A DNA stretch of 64,000 nucleotides from Echinometra lucunter (taxonomy: Eukaryota > Echinodermata > Echinoidea > Camarodonta > Echinometridae). Positions 60,601 through 63,515 of the stretch are shown here, one piece after another. Each line of letters begins with the position of its first letter. Position 1 is the stretch's first letter. Below the pieces are notes generated by a model, which worked only from the letters and a program-made list of their open reading frames with translations, was not told where the DNA came from and ran no database searches. Position numbers and translations under genes: made by a program. Location of the stretch: contig CM057171.1 of assembly GCA_029962745.1 (NCBI GenBank), positions 1,083,072-1,147,071 of the forward strand, written 5' to 3'.

Positions 60601-63515
60601 GAGGGTGGAGGCTGGAGACTAATTTTCTGATATAATTTGATGGGTAACACAACATTTGCTGCTGTGACAATTGCTCCTGTCTTAATTTCTCCAAAGACAT
60701 AGGGTTAGGGTTAGGGTTGTGATGGGGGTTTTGGTTGAGAATAATGTGAAGATAAAGGTTGAAGTTAGTGTTAGGTTTGGGGTTAGGTTTTAATGTTTGG
60801 CTTAACGTGAAGATTCTCCATGGGAGCAATTGTCATCGGAGCAAATGTCATGGAACCAATTTGATGATACCAAGGCTTAATGGCCTAAAGGGCTGTGAAG
60901 GGGAATTCCTTGTACCTTCCTGGGGAACAAGTGCCTGCTGCATGTGGAAATATCTAGTATGAGTAAGCTGGTAGAGCTATCCAAAGTTAACATTTGATTT
61001 GTATGCTTTTTATCATTTTTGTTCCACCAGGTTTTGAGAATGTTTGTAAAGAAAGAAAGAATTAGTTTCAAAGCAGTAGTCTAATTTAGTAGACCCCATG
61101 CACATCATAAGACACAGATAGGACATGGTGATTCAGGTATAGACCATGTAGAATTTCAAGCGTAAGTTTGTATCGATGGTGATGTAAATGGTCGTACAAA
61201 GAAAGATATCGAAATTCAGTTGATATGAACCTGTATTACTGTGTTTTAACATTTCTAAGTCTCCTCTCAACTCATAGACAAGACCATTAATCAAATGCGG
61301 CTTTCTCCAAGAGAGTCAGGTGTGTGTGTGTGTGTTTGTGTGTTCTGTAGCAGCGTGTCTATATCATGGAGAGACTTAACCCATAGCAGTACAGAGCTTT
61401 CTTGAGGTCTAAATTAATCATCTTCAATCCTCAAATTGGCAACAAATATAATTTTTTTTCCGCTCTTACACAATTTGAAAAAAATAGATATAGATATACC
61501 ATGAACCAAAATGAATTATGATTGGAAAATTTAAGCTGAAACTGCCAATTTGAATACGGAAATAGTGATTATATAATATTCACTGCGTTGCCAATTTAAA
61601 GAGTTTAATGATTAGTTACATTTAAACTGCTCTAATTCAAAAACGGAACAACATACTGCATTGGGAATGGACTCAAAACTTTCAGTGAATTTTTCTCTTT
61701 CTGCTCATGTATAGCATGTAATGCCCTGCATTCTGGATCAGCAGATACTGCAAAAGCGTCTCCTAAAGGAGACGTACCTCTATGGGTTAATGCAGAGGGC
61801 ATGTTCTCCCATAAAACTATTTCATATGTCATGATTGTGATATTAGATTGTATAATGCATATCGTCTATCTTTTCACCTCTTCTCTTTACCCCCAGAAAC
61901 CCAAACCGCTCATTGAAACTGGCAACGTCCAAGCCAGTCAGCTGTGTGTGTTCTGCGGCAAGCGTGTCTATGTCATGGAGAGACTCAGCGCAGAGGGCAT
62001 GTTCTTCCATAGAGATTGTTTCAAATGTCAGGATTGTGGTATTACTATCAGGATTGGAAACTATGCTTTCCTTCCGGATCCAGATGGTGGAAAAGGTATT
62101 TAACCCATTCATGACAGGAATTATTTAAAGCCTAATTTGATCAGCTTTTATTCTTCAAATTGGCAACACCAACATTCTTATTTTATTGCTACATTTTTCT
62201 TATAAAATTTCATGTATCTGAAATGAATATAAATTGACAGAAATTATGATGAGAAGTCAAAAAGTTGCCAATTTGCAGGGGAAAACGGGATTTTAAACCT
62301 TCCATCACATTGCCAATTTAAGGATTTTAATGCTTATTTTCATTTAAAAAATTTTCAGCATCAAACAACGAATACTGATGCAACCAAAATGGGCACAGTT
62401 TGTGTAGAATTTTTTGCTCTTTCTGCTCATGTATTTGGTATAATTTTTAGGGCTTTGCATCAAAAGATATTAGGCCAAACCACAAAATGTGGACCTCTGT
62501 CATGAAAGGGTTAAAGGGAAAGTTCACCCCAGAAGTTTTGCTGTTTTAATAAAAAGAGTTAAATTTGAACAGCATTTTAAAAAAGAAATGAGCAAAATCG
62601 GTCAGAGAATAAGAAATTTAAACTCATTTCCATTTTCTAGTAAATTACTTTCGGCTCTGCAAATTGGCAACACTGATGACATCATATGCGAGCAGCTCTT
62701 CATCCACTTTGTACATGAAATTTCGCATTTTCTCAATTTTCTGGAAGTTACACATTTTCTTACCCCTTAGTCATAGTATGTTATGTAAAAAGCAATTCTT
62801 CTGAACATACATTGACTATGGGGGTTAGAAAATGGCAGCAATGCTATAGCTGAGGTAGTAACAGTGAAGCACCAGGAATCTCAGATGTAATAGACATGAG
62901 TGTTATACAAAGAACCCACTTTTGTTATTATTATTATTATTACTGTTGCTGTTAATCCATTCGTGACAGAGGTCCACATTTTGTGGTTTGGCCTAATATC
63001 TTTTGATGCAAAGCCTTAAAAATCATACCAAATACATGAGCAGAAAGAACAAAAAATTCTACACGGACTGTGCCCATTTTGGTTGCGTCAATATTCGTTG
63101 TTTGATGCTGAAAATTTTTTAAAGGAAAATAAACATTAAAATCCTTAAATTGGCAATGTGATAGAAAGTTTAAAATTACCGTTTCCCCCTGCAAATTGGC
63201 AACTTCATGACTTCTCATCATACATTCTGTTCATTAAGATTTATTTCAGATACATGACGTTTTATGAGAAAAATGTAGCAATAAAATAAAAACGTTGGTG
63301 TTGCCAACTTGAAGAATAAAAGGTGATCAAATTAGGCTTTAAATAATTCCTGTCACGAATGGGTTAATGTTGTTATTATTATTAATCATCATCATGACAT
63401 ACTTTGGTTTTATGTGACAGGTCGTTTCCTATGTAGAGAACACTTTGCAGCCAGGAAACAAGCAGCTAGAAAGAGAAGTCTTCATGATAAAGAAAAGGAA
63501 GCAGTCAAATCAAAG
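17721..63515 (+). CDS. MICAL: MICAL, F-actin methionine monooxygenase (spliced, 3'-incomplete)
   Basis: MICAL proteins are FAD-dependent, NADPH-using monooxygenases that oxidise methionines of actin filaments and so disassemble them, downstream of semaphorin/plexin signals. Fourteen coding exons join in frame to 889 residues: GAGPCG dinucleotide-binding motif (100-105), DG motif (D230-G231), GD motif (G404-D405), CH domain (about 525-638), basic linker, and LIM domain with eight zinc ligands (808-865). Having the oxygenase domain separates it from MICAL-like proteins. The C-terminal Rab-binding coiled coil lies beyond the window. Exons 2-3 appear twice and the first CH exon four times; joining one copy of each keeps the frame. 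The 5' UTR exon and promoter were not identified. Confidence 0.93.
18750..18870. repeat. Cluster of ATGGTA/TACCAT inverted words
   Basis: TTTGATGGTATTTTGATG, ATTACCATCAAAACCATG, GTACCATCAAATTACCATG and GATTTGATGGTAATTTTAAT can pair in several registers. A small foldback in intron 1. Confidence 0.65.
18981..19356 (+). repeat. Two-unit tandem repeat, about 187 bp
   Basis: The block from CCCCCACTCGTTTGCAATGA through GAAACAAGCGTACAAATTTC to AGTTGTTAAACT is repeated once, head to tail, with scattered substitutions. No coding sense was seen. Confidence 0.85.
19735..20234. other. Assembly gap, exactly 500 N
   Basis: The round length marks a scaffold gap of unknown true size. The left edge is a GGGA microsatellite (from about 19714), a common cause of contig breaks. 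Confidence 0.98.
20235..20552. other. Intron DNA, no feature recognised
   Basis: About 300 bp after the gap with no repeat structure or exon visible beyond TACATGTA words. Confidence 0.4.
20553..21788. mobile_element. hAT-like element, 1.2 kb, composite
   Basis: The ends are CACTGGCGTA and TACGCCACTG inverted. GAACTGTG is duplicated perfectly on both sides (20545-20552 and 21789-21796), an 8-bp duplication typical of hAT. Poly-G/poly-C tracts flank both ends. Inside is a probable second element (about 20939-21203, TTGCGTAGCCAGG to CTAGCTAGCCACTG). A GC-rich segment (GGAGCTTCCGCGCTTCGCGC) is present twice (about 21108 and 21446). No transposase frame seen. Confidence 0.7.
21797..22404. other. 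Intron DNA, no feature recognised
   Basis: Ordinary AT-rich sequence up to the left limit of the duplicated segment; no exon seen. Confidence 0.4.
22436..22625 (+). repeat. Tandem repeat of about 118 bp, partial units
   Basis: CATGTGAACACACCCCARTC..GTTCACATGCT..CAGCAGRAGA recurs with a period of about 118 bp. The same array starts copy 2 at 32679. Confidence 0.75.
23139..23560 (-). mobile_element. TTAA MITE, family A, insertion-polymorphic between segment copies
   Basis: A 422-bp element between TTAA at 23135-23138 and 23561-23564, with ends CCCATTCGTGACAG and CTGTCACGAATGGG. In copy 2 the corresponding place (about 33414-33424) reads straight through a single TTAA, so this is a filled site with its empty counterpart in the same window. 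A GATCTAGACTC insertion of about 14 bp near 23438 is specific to this copy. Confidence 0.92.
23622..24085 (+). repeat. 16-bp minisatellite, copy 1
   Basis: About 29 units of AGAGATAGACGGATGG with variants (GATAG, AAGG, CAGATGG). The long [15 protein letters not shown] frames on the minus strand are artefacts of a unit length that is not a multiple of three but stays free of stops. The counterpart is at 33478-34005 with a different number and order of variants. Confidence 0.97.
24543..24750 (+). CDS. MICAL: MICAL coding exon 2, copy 1 (residues 96-165)
   Basis: Acceptor TTTCCACAG before 24543, donor GTAAGT at 24751; 208 nt, entering in phase 0 and leaving in phase 1. It encodes the FAD-binding Rossmann start [14 protein letters not shown] (GxGxxG at 100-105), the VEKR that ends the second strand, and the LHWLPF-like LHLWPF segment typical of MICAL. 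Copy 2 (34460) differs by one silent change (TTC/TTT). Only one of the two copies can be used, because exons 2+3 total 325 nt and a second pair would shift the frame. Confidence 0.93.
25490..25606 (+). CDS. MICAL: MICAL coding exon 3, copy 1 (residues 165-204)
   Basis: Acceptor TTTTGTTGTAG before 25490, donor GTAAGT at 25607; 117 nt, phase 1 to phase 1. It begins with the rest of the split serine, then [13 protein letters not shown] and [13 protein letters not shown], conserved in the oxygenase domain. The copy at 35461 differs by one silent change (GGT/GGC). Confidence 0.93.
25634..25980. repeat. Two small foldback repeats after exon 3
   Basis: First, about 25634-25700: TTTGGAGTCAGAAGGG with an inverted partner CCCTTCCGGTTCCAAA. 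Second, about 25826-25978: TTGCATAAAACTTACTATAA mirrored by an inverted AGCAAGTTTTATGCAA. The copy 2 version of the second (about 35793-35928) is shorter. Between the exon and the first foldback, the segment resembling GTACCTCCAGAAGACCAGGA (about 25745) echoes the end of exon 3. Confidence 0.65.
26453..26990. repeat. Nested foldback element
   Basis: TACAAATAATGCACAGAT..GTTAGTGGCGATGCAG is mirrored up to about 26630 (CTGCATCGCCACTAAC..ATCTGTGCATTATTTG). An outer pair, GTTTTATAAAACGGGT (26627) and GAACCCGTTTTATAAAAC (26970), closes a second loop. The copy 2 equivalent begins at about 36430. Confidence 0.75.
27726..28610 (+). mobile_element. tRNA-derived SINE split by a later insertion
   Basis: The head GGTGTTGTGGATCAGTGGAT carries an A-box-like GGATCAGTGG and a B-box-like GGGGTTCACATC. 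The body resumes after 28347 (TCACCATAGCACTAATATCC) and runs to about 28600. The uninterrupted version is at 37916 in segment copy 2. Confidence 0.78.
27794..28347. mobile_element. hAT-like element inside the SINE, absent from copy 2
   Basis: A 554-bp element with ends CATTGGCGTAAATCC and GGATTTACGCCGGTG (inverted). GTTCACAT is duplicated on both sides (27786-27793 and 28348-28355), while copy 2 has a single GTTCACAT. Poly-G/C tracts lie near both ends. Three internal repeats of a GGCTCGCTCGCTTCGCTCGC segment lie at about 28023, 28097 and 28177. The ends resemble those of the 20553 element. Confidence 0.85.
29642..29781. repeat. Foldback repeat (GGGAGCATTTCATGAAG family)
   Basis: TGGGGAGCATTTCATGAAGT and an inverted partner (CTTCATGAAACGCTCCCCAG) enclose a GATTGGCTGAG centre. 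Counterpart at 39280-39421. Confidence 0.85.
29875..30090 (+). repeat. Two-unit tandem repeat, about 115 bp
   Basis: AAAGGAAGCAACTCCATGGA..ACAGTGACAC..CAGAGTTGCTCCCTTTTGTC recurs once. Within a unit, GGAAGCAACTC and GAGTTGCTTCC are also inverted relative to each other. Confidence 0.7.
30640..31836 (+). repeat. Degenerate satellite-like array, unit about 200 bp, copy 1
   Basis: Recurring order in each unit: a GATATCATCC-type start, CTCTACAAGTCAAGTACA, TGACTTATCAGATAATCATC, ATAAGCTAGGA or its variant, CAGTATCARTGCCATGTTAC, then AGAAAGTTAATCTATG. At least four units, strongly diverged from one another; a family B MITE sits between two of them. Confidence 0.75.
31290..31697 (+). mobile_element. 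TTAA MITE, family B, insertion-polymorphic between segment copies
   Basis: A 408-bp element flanked by TTAA (31286-31289 and 31698-31701). At the matching site in copy 2 (about 40936-40942) the sequence is a single AAAGTTAATCTATGG with no insert. This shows directly that the family moved with precise TTAA duplication. Confidence 0.93.
31837..32178 (-). repeat. Dispersed repeat that interrupts segment copy 1
   Basis: Starts AAGTGATTACACAATGG and matches the reverse complement of 14230-14593. Copy 2 continues instead with ATACCAGTTTGTG, so this is another insertion present in copy 1 only. Its far end is lost in the gap. Confidence 0.75.
32179..32678. other. Assembly gap, exactly 500 N
   Basis: A fixed-size scaffold gap. 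The base after it is the first base of segment copy 2, and the base before it lies in a repeat. Confidence 0.98.
33478..34005 (+). repeat. 16-bp minisatellite, copy 2
   Basis: About 33 units of AGAGATAGACGGATGG/ATAG. More units carry GGATAG than in copy 1, and the unit order differs, as expected for rapidly evolving alleles. Confidence 0.97.
34460..34667 (+). CDS. MICAL: MICAL coding exon 2, copy 2 (residues 96-165)
   Basis: Same 208-nt exon as 24543-24750, with intact acceptor (TTTCCACAG) and donor (GTAAGT at 34668). It encodes the same peptide, with one silent difference. It is probably the allele of copy 1, not a second exon. Confidence 0.9.
35461..35577 (+). CDS. MICAL: MICAL coding exon 3, copy 2 (residues 165-204)
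   Basis: Same 117-nt exon as 25490-25606; acceptor TTTTGTTGTAG, donor GTAAGT at 35578. The peptide is identical. It joins exon 4 (41718) across an uninterrupted intron, making 34460 and 35461 the copies contiguous with the downstream gene. Confidence 0.9.
37389..37577. mobile_element. Short TIR element present only in segment copy 2
   Basis: About 189 bp starting CAGGGGAAAAAATTT, with an inverted end AAATTTCCCTG followed by GGTA. GTAGAGGG (37381-37388) and CTAGAGGG (37578-37585) flank it; copy 1 has a single TAGAGGG. Probably hAT-like, though the right border is uncertain by a few bases. Confidence 0.7.
37916..38200 (+). mobile_element. tRNA-derived SINE, uninterrupted copy
   Basis: The head GGTGTTGTGGATCAGTGGAT with the B-box-like GGGGTTCACATC is followed directly by TCACCACAGCACTAATGTCC. 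The body runs to GGAGCACCTTCAGCACCTTG and a short tail. It defines the empty site for the 27794 insertion. Confidence 0.8.
39280..39421. repeat. Foldback repeat (GGGAGCATTTCATGAAG family), copy 2
   Basis: Counterpart of 29642-29781. Its arms pair slightly better here because the left arm reads GAAGAGTCTTGTCAGCGA. Confidence 0.85.
40300..41290 (+). repeat. Degenerate satellite-like array, unit about 200 bp, copy 2
   Basis: Same array as 30640-31836 without the MITE. It continues beyond the shared segment with one further diverged unit (about 41080-41270, ending CCTCTACAAGTCAAGTACAT). Confidence 0.75.
41718..41819 (+). CDS. MICAL: MICAL coding exon 4 (residues 204-238)
   Basis: Acceptor CTTTTTTGTTTTTAG before 41718, donor GTAAGA at 41820; 102 nt, phase 1 to phase 1. 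It encodes [25 protein letters not shown], including the DG motif (D230-G231) that in this hydroxylase fold contacts FAD and NADPH. A decayed or partial copy of its 3' half lies at 42146. Confidence 0.93.
41905..42145. repeat. Foldback repeat with GAGTCAAATTTGACTC arms
   Basis: The left arm GAGTCATATTTGACTCGGAA, continuing to CAACTGGGAGT, pairs with the right arm ending ATTCCGAGTCAAATTTGACTC. The arms extend about 40 bp with mismatches. Located between exon 4 and its partial duplicate. Confidence 0.8.
42146..42191 (+). pseudogene. Partial duplicate of MICAL exon 4
   Basis: Encodes [15 protein letters not shown] in the exon 4 frame, followed by a donor-like GTAGGT at 42192. It differs from exon 4 by three silent changes and one V-to-I change. 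The 5' half is missing: the only nearby AG (42141-42142) would enter in a frame that meets a stop if joined to exon 3. Probably an exon fragment, not a used exon. Confidence 0.75.
42706..43018 (+). repeat. Polypurine (GAA/GGA)n tract, about 310 bp
   Basis: Almost uninterrupted A/G on the + strand, mostly AGAAGAAGA and GGAGAAG. Arginine/lysine or serine/leucine frames here are composition artefacts. Confidence 0.95.
43019..44564. other. Intron 4 DNA, no feature recognised
   Basis: AT-rich intron sequence without a supported exon or repeat boundary. Confidence 0.45.
44565..45235. mobile_element. 671-bp inverted-repeat element filled with GAAAGACC-type repeats
   Basis: The ends are CCCCCATTCCACAGA and an inverted TCTGTGGAATGGGGG, a perfect 15-bp terminal inverted repeat. 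The interior is a degenerate array of about 10-11-bp words such as TGAAAGACCA, TGAAAGATCA and GAGAGACC, inverted near the right end (GGTCTTTCAGTGGTCTTTCA). No clear target duplication and no coding capacity. Not recognised as a known family. Confidence 0.8.
45236..46896. other. Intron 4 DNA, no feature recognised
   Basis: AT-rich sequence; open frames lack domains or splice context. Nothing else supported. Confidence 0.45.
46901..47308 (+). mobile_element. TTAA MITE, family A, inside a short direct repeat
   Basis: TTAA at 46897-46900 and 47309-47312; ends CCCATTCGTGACAG and CTGTCACGAATGGG. The 18-bp flank TTAAACACGTTTAGAAGG on the left recurs as TTAAACATGTTTAGAAGG on the right. The element therefore landed in the TTAA between two tandem 18-bp units. 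Confidence 0.9.
47313..48460. other. Intron 4 DNA, no feature recognised
   Basis: AT-rich intron sequence; no exon or repeat boundary supported. Confidence 0.45.
48462..48584 (+). mobile_element. Relic of a LINE reverse-transcriptase C-terminus
   Basis: One frame ends [15 protein letters not shown], the typical closing segment of non-LTR retrotransposon ORF2 proteins (compare [14 protein letters not shown] at 58300). The preceding [14 protein letters not shown] part is in another frame, so at least one frameshift separates them. Confidence 0.6.
48585..48800 (-). mobile_element. Partial inverted copy of the TIR element at 51327
   Basis: AAGGCTAACATTGTGAGAAT, the CAAGAGTTATAGTGTA segment and AGACATAAGGAGTGCGCATG match the reverse complement of 51597-51810. 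Only one half of the element is present. It is followed by a (TG)n tract at about 48820-48862. Confidence 0.7.
49033..49289 (+). CDS. MICAL: MICAL coding exon 5 (residues 238-323)
   Basis: Acceptor ending CCAATAG before 49033, donor GTAGGC at 49290; 257 nt, phase 1 to phase 0. It encodes [37 protein letters not shown] and [20 protein letters not shown], among the most conserved stretches of the MICAL oxygenase domain. A G-run and an A-run lie just after the donor (49347-49411). Confidence 0.94.
49420..50123. other. Intron 5 DNA, no feature recognised
   Basis: AT-rich intron sequence. 49885-50090 partly resembles 29440-29600 (GACTTTATGAGAATTTRATG..CACACCTTTTTGCC..AGGAGGCAA), suggesting an old dispersed repeat. 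Confidence 0.45.
50124..50200. repeat. Short foldback (TCTGTTCGGAGCCAG)
   Basis: ATTGTCTGTTCGGAGCCAG is mirrored by CTGGCTCCGAACAGACGAT with a loop of about 38 nt. Related hairpins: 23020-23095, 33285-33370 and the one at 25634. Confidence 0.85.
50201..50770. repeat. CT-rich sequence and dispersed GCTTCCTTTTG words
   Basis: A pyrimidine tract at about 50229-50350, then CTTGCTTCCTTTT at about 50517, 50561 and 50697 and an inverted AAAAGGAAGCAAG at 50408. The period is irregular. Confidence 0.55.
50771..51179 (+). mobile_element. TTAA MITE, family A
   Basis: TTAA at 50767-50770 and 51180-51183; ends CCCATTCATGACAG and CTGTCACGAATGGG. Three TTGCCAAT-type motifs present. It is inserted in a pyrimidine-rich stretch that continues on both sides. 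Confidence 0.9.
51327..51812 (+). mobile_element. TIR element with GCGCATGCGC core
   Basis: The left end AAAGGCATTGGCTAACTTTG..TTTAAAAAATT is mirrored imperfectly by the right end, whose complement reads AACATTGGTTAACATTGTTA. The centre has CATACGCGCATGCGCACTCC. A half copy in reverse lies at 48585. Confidence 0.7.
51845..52265 (+). repeat. (CA)n and CT-rich low-complexity tract
   Basis: About 13 CA units at 51855-51881 followed by about 380 bp of CT-rich sequence. Confidence 0.9.
52784..52990. repeat. Foldback-like element with telomere-like TTTAGG repeats
   Basis: TGGTGACAATCGCTCTTTTG at the left and an inverted AGAGCAACTCTCAC-type end enclose GGGTTTAGGTTTAGGTTTAG. It looks like a diverged relative of 60649-60850. 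Confidence 0.55.
53156..53375 (+). repeat. Two-unit tandem repeat, about 115 bp
   Basis: GCTGCTGCAGTTGTTGGCCT continuing ACATTGAAAGAGGA recurs once (53163 and 53275). Each unit ends with a GACTACAGAGYRTCTAAA motif. It lies just before exon 6. The short [11 protein letters not shown] frame has no conserved splice context. Confidence 0.8.
53423..53680 (+). CDS. MICAL: MICAL coding exon 6 (residues 324-409)
   Basis: Acceptor TGTTGAATAG before 53423, donor GTAGGT at 53681; 258 nt, phase 0 to phase 0. It encodes [30 protein letters not shown] and the closing [12 protein letters not shown], whose GD pair (404-405) is the second FAD-contacting motif of the aromatic-hydroxylase fold. Confidence 0.94.
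54084..54404. repeat. Interleaved double foldback (arms A-B-A'-B')
   Basis: A (54084-54203) and A' (54245-54363) are inverted copies over about 120 bp. B (54204-54244) and B' (54364-54404) are inverted copies over about 41 bp. The order is A, B, A', B', so the two stems cross. Both begin with the GGGGAGCGTTTCAT end seen in the 1340, 29642 and 39280 foldbacks. Confidence 0.88.
54501..54646. repeat. Foldback repeat (TTTCATAAAACTTGTTATCA)
   Basis: TTTCATAAAACTTGTTATCA at the left has an inverted partner TGATAACAAGTTTTATGAAA at the right, with a GATTGGCTGAG core. Same general design as the GGGAGCATTTCATG family. Confidence 0.85.
54771..54941 (+). CDS. MICAL: MICAL coding exon 7 (residues 410-466)
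   Basis: Acceptor TTTGTCCCTTTTTCCAG before 54771, donor GTATGT at 54942; 171 nt, phase 0 to phase 0. It encodes [18 protein letters not shown] and the [19 protein letters not shown] segment, conserved at the end of the oxygenase domain. About 110 bp upstream, at 54662-54720, AGGCTGTGTGAGAGGGTTTT and the following GATGCC..GGAGGAT stretch look like a decayed echo of this exon's start. Confidence 0.94.
54950..55032 (+). repeat. 10-bp minisatellite (ATCACATGAT)n
   Basis: About eight units of ATCACATGRT starting 9 nt after the exon 7 donor; the unit TCACATGA is palindrome-like. Confidence 0.9.
55375..55540 (+). CDS. MICAL: MICAL coding exon 8 (residues 467-522)
   Basis: Acceptor TCCTTGTTATTCAG before 55375, donor GTGGGT at 55541; 166 nt, phase 0 to phase 1. 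It encodes [24 protein letters not shown], the end of the oxygenase domain, and the linker to the CH domain. An alternative donor 9 nt downstream (GTATAA at 55550) would add three residues and keep phase. Confidence 0.93.
55550..56411. other. Intron 8 DNA
   Basis: Contains a possible foldback (CAGTCGTGCGCTTTCATGGG at about 55596, inverted near 55893-55913 as CCCATGAAAGCCCACGACTG) spanning about 320 bp. No exon seen. Confidence 0.55.
56412..56559 (+). CDS. MICAL: MICAL coding exon 9, tandem copy a (start of CH domain)
   Basis: Acceptor CATTTTCATACAG before 56412, donor GTAAGT at 56560; 148 nt, phase 1 to phase 2. It encodes [20 protein letters not shown] followed by [20 protein letters not shown], the first helices of the calponin-homology domain, with the actin-binding-type [11 protein letters not shown] core. 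It has the best acceptor of the array and its first four residues (ASIM) are unique, so it is the ancestral exon. It joins exon 10 at 57821. Confidence 0.93.
56596..56743 (+). CDS. MICAL: MICAL exon 9, tandem copy b (candidate alternative exon)
   Basis: Acceptor GTGTTAATTCAG before 56596, donor GTAAGT at 56744; 148 nt, same phases as copy a. The peptide starts VSGVRSSKV and is otherwise identical to copy a. The acceptor is derived from intron sequence that lay downstream of the original exon. The spacer to copy a is 36 nt. Whether it is expressed cannot be told from sequence. Confidence 0.6.
56780..56927 (+). CDS. MICAL: MICAL exon 9, tandem copy c (candidate alternative exon)
   Basis: 148 nt with acceptor GTGTTAATTCAG and donor GTAAGT at 56928, phases 1 and 2. 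It differs from copy b by N-to-K (TDKYKN). Open throughout. Confidence 0.6.
56964..57111 (+). CDS. MICAL: MICAL exon 9, tandem copy d (candidate alternative exon)
   Basis: 148 nt with acceptor GTGTTAATTCAG and donor GTAAGT at 57112, phases 1 and 2. It differs from copy b by Q-to-L (WCLRVTD). Open throughout. It is the copy nearest to exon 10. Confidence 0.6.
57148..57201 (+). pseudogene. MICAL exon 9, truncated fifth copy
   Basis: Begins after the same GTGTTAATTCAG acceptor and matches the first 54 nt (an AGT-to-AAT change included) up to GTGACTGATA, then runs into unrelated sequence (GTTCATAAAGTTCATAAGG). No donor. This is the broken right edge of the tandem array. Confidence 0.85.
57202..57820. 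repeat. Intron 9 with long (TTA)n microsatellite
   Basis: (TTA)n runs from about 57557 to 57712 with a few interruptions (CATTAC, TCA). It is preceded by AT-rich sequence from 57202. It ends about 110 bp before exon 10. Confidence 0.9.
57821..58023 (+). CDS. MICAL: MICAL coding exon 10 (residues 571-638, end of CH domain)
   Basis: Acceptor TTTGTACCTACAG before 57821, donor GTAAGC at 58024; 203 nt, phase 2 to phase 1. It encodes [32 protein letters not shown] and [15 protein letters not shown], the second half of the CH domain. In MICALs this domain follows the oxygenase and aids F-actin engagement. Confidence 0.94.
58045..58400 (+). mobile_element. 5'-truncated LINE, reverse-transcriptase C-terminal tail
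   Basis: One frame reads [20 protein letters not shown], then [18 protein letters not shown] and a stop at about 58355, the standard end of non-LTR retrotransposon ORF2. An upstream piece ([19 protein letters not shown]) is interrupted by a G-run (58220-58239). No 5' part is present, as is usual for dead LINE insertions. Confidence 0.75.
58726..59134 (-). mobile_element. TTAA MITE, family A (inverted)
   Basis: TTAA at 58722-58725 and 59135-59138; ends CCCATTCGTGACAG and CTGTCATGAATGGG. The left flank GGGCCCTGTTTCATAAAA is one arm of a foldback of the 54501 type, so it may have landed in such a repeat. Confidence 0.9.
59264..59511 (+). CDS. MICAL: MICAL coding exon 11 (basic Lys/His-rich linker, residues 639-721)
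   Basis: Acceptor ending CGTAAACAG before 59264, donor GTAAGT at 59512; 248 nt, phase 1 to phase 0. The peptide moves from [11 protein letters not shown] to [20 protein letters not shown] and ends [14 protein letters not shown] 9-bp unit CACGACAAG is repeated about four times, making a KHDKHD run. KVRRKS and SKRKHHK are nuclear-localisation-like clusters. Vertebrate MICAL2 has a nuclear signal in the same CH-LIM linker, so nuclear targeting is possible but is inference. Confidence 0.9.
59520..60289. other. Intron 11 DNA, no feature recognised
   Basis: Includes local echoes of GTCAGGGAAxT (59553-59630 and 59810-59840) but no defined repeat or exon. Confidence 0.45.
60290..60499 (+). CDS. MICAL: MICAL coding exon 12 (residues 722-791)
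   Basis: Acceptor GTGTCTCACACAG before 60290, donor GTAAGT at 60500; 210 nt, phase 0 to phase 0, so skipping it would keep the frame. It encodes a polar linker ([20 protein letters not shown]) and [15 protein letters not shown], which resembles the short helix before LIM in other MICALs. Confidence 0.88.
60649..60850. repeat. Foldback element with telomere-like GGGTTA repeats
   Basis: TGACAATTGCTCC (60665-60677) and its exact complement GGAGCAATTGTCA (60823-60835) form the core of arms of about 27 bp. Between them lie AGGGTTAGGGTTAGGGTT (60701-60718) and degenerate GGTTAG words. Compare 52784-52990. Confidence 0.8.
61260..61858 (+). pseudogene. Decayed duplicate of the MICAL LIM exon, split by a MITE
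   Basis: The left part (to 61375) matches the LIM exon: TCCAAGAGAGTCAGG, a TG-expanded stretch, TGTTCTGTAGCAGCG and TGTCTATATCATGGAGAGAC. The right part (from 61787) continues TGCAGAGGGCATGTTCT and onward with fading similarity to about 61858. One base is missing in the CGGCAAGCG region, the TG run is expanded, and the MITE at 61380-61786 divides it. It cannot encode LIM. Confidence 0.82.
61380..61786 (+). mobile_element. TTAA MITE, family B, inside the LIM exon duplicate
   Basis: TTAA at 61376-61379 and 61787-61790; ends CCCATAGCAGTACAGAGC and CCTCTATGGG. Removing it with one TTAA restores continuous similarity to the LIM exon. Confidence 0.92.
61897..62095 (+). CDS. MICAL: MICAL coding exon 13 (residues 792-858, LIM domain first part)
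   Basis: Acceptor TTCTCTTTACCCCCAG before 61897, donor GTATTT at 62096; 199 nt, phase 0 to phase 1. It contains CVFC (C808, C811), H829, C832, C835 and C838, six of the eight zinc ligands, spaced as in LIM domains. The donor has only GTA before a MITE target site (TTAA at 62100). Confidence 0.95.
62104..62510 (+). mobile_element. TTAA MITE, family A, 8 nt after the exon 13 donor
   Basis: TTAA at 62100-62103 and 62511-62514; ends CCCATTCATGACAG and CTGTCATGAAAGGG. It begins 8 nt into the intron. An inverted family A copy lies at 62956-63363 in the same 1.3-kb intron. Confidence 0.92.
62511..62955. repeat. Spacer between two MITEs, probable dispersed repeat
   Basis: AAAGGGAAAGTTCACCCCAG and GCAAATTGGCAACACTGATG suggest a further dispersed element, but its limits are not seen. 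A short (TTA)n lies at about 62924-62942. Confidence 0.4.
62956..63363 (-). mobile_element. TTAA MITE, family A (inverted)
   Basis: TTAA at 62952-62955 and 63364-63367; left end TCCATTCGTGACAG, right end CTGTCACGAATGGG. It lies 57 bp before the acceptor of exon 14, so MITEs occupy most of this intron. Confidence 0.92.
63421..63515 (+). CDS. MICAL: MICAL coding exon 14 (residues 858-889, end of LIM domain)
   Basis: Acceptor TTTTATGTGACAG before 63421, donor GTATGA at 63516; 95 nt, phase 1 to phase 0. RFLCREHF supplies the last two zinc ligands (C862, H865), and a Lys/Arg-rich stretch ([20 protein letters not shown]) follows. Further exons, including the Rab-binding C-terminus, lie beyond the window. 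Confidence 0.92.
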
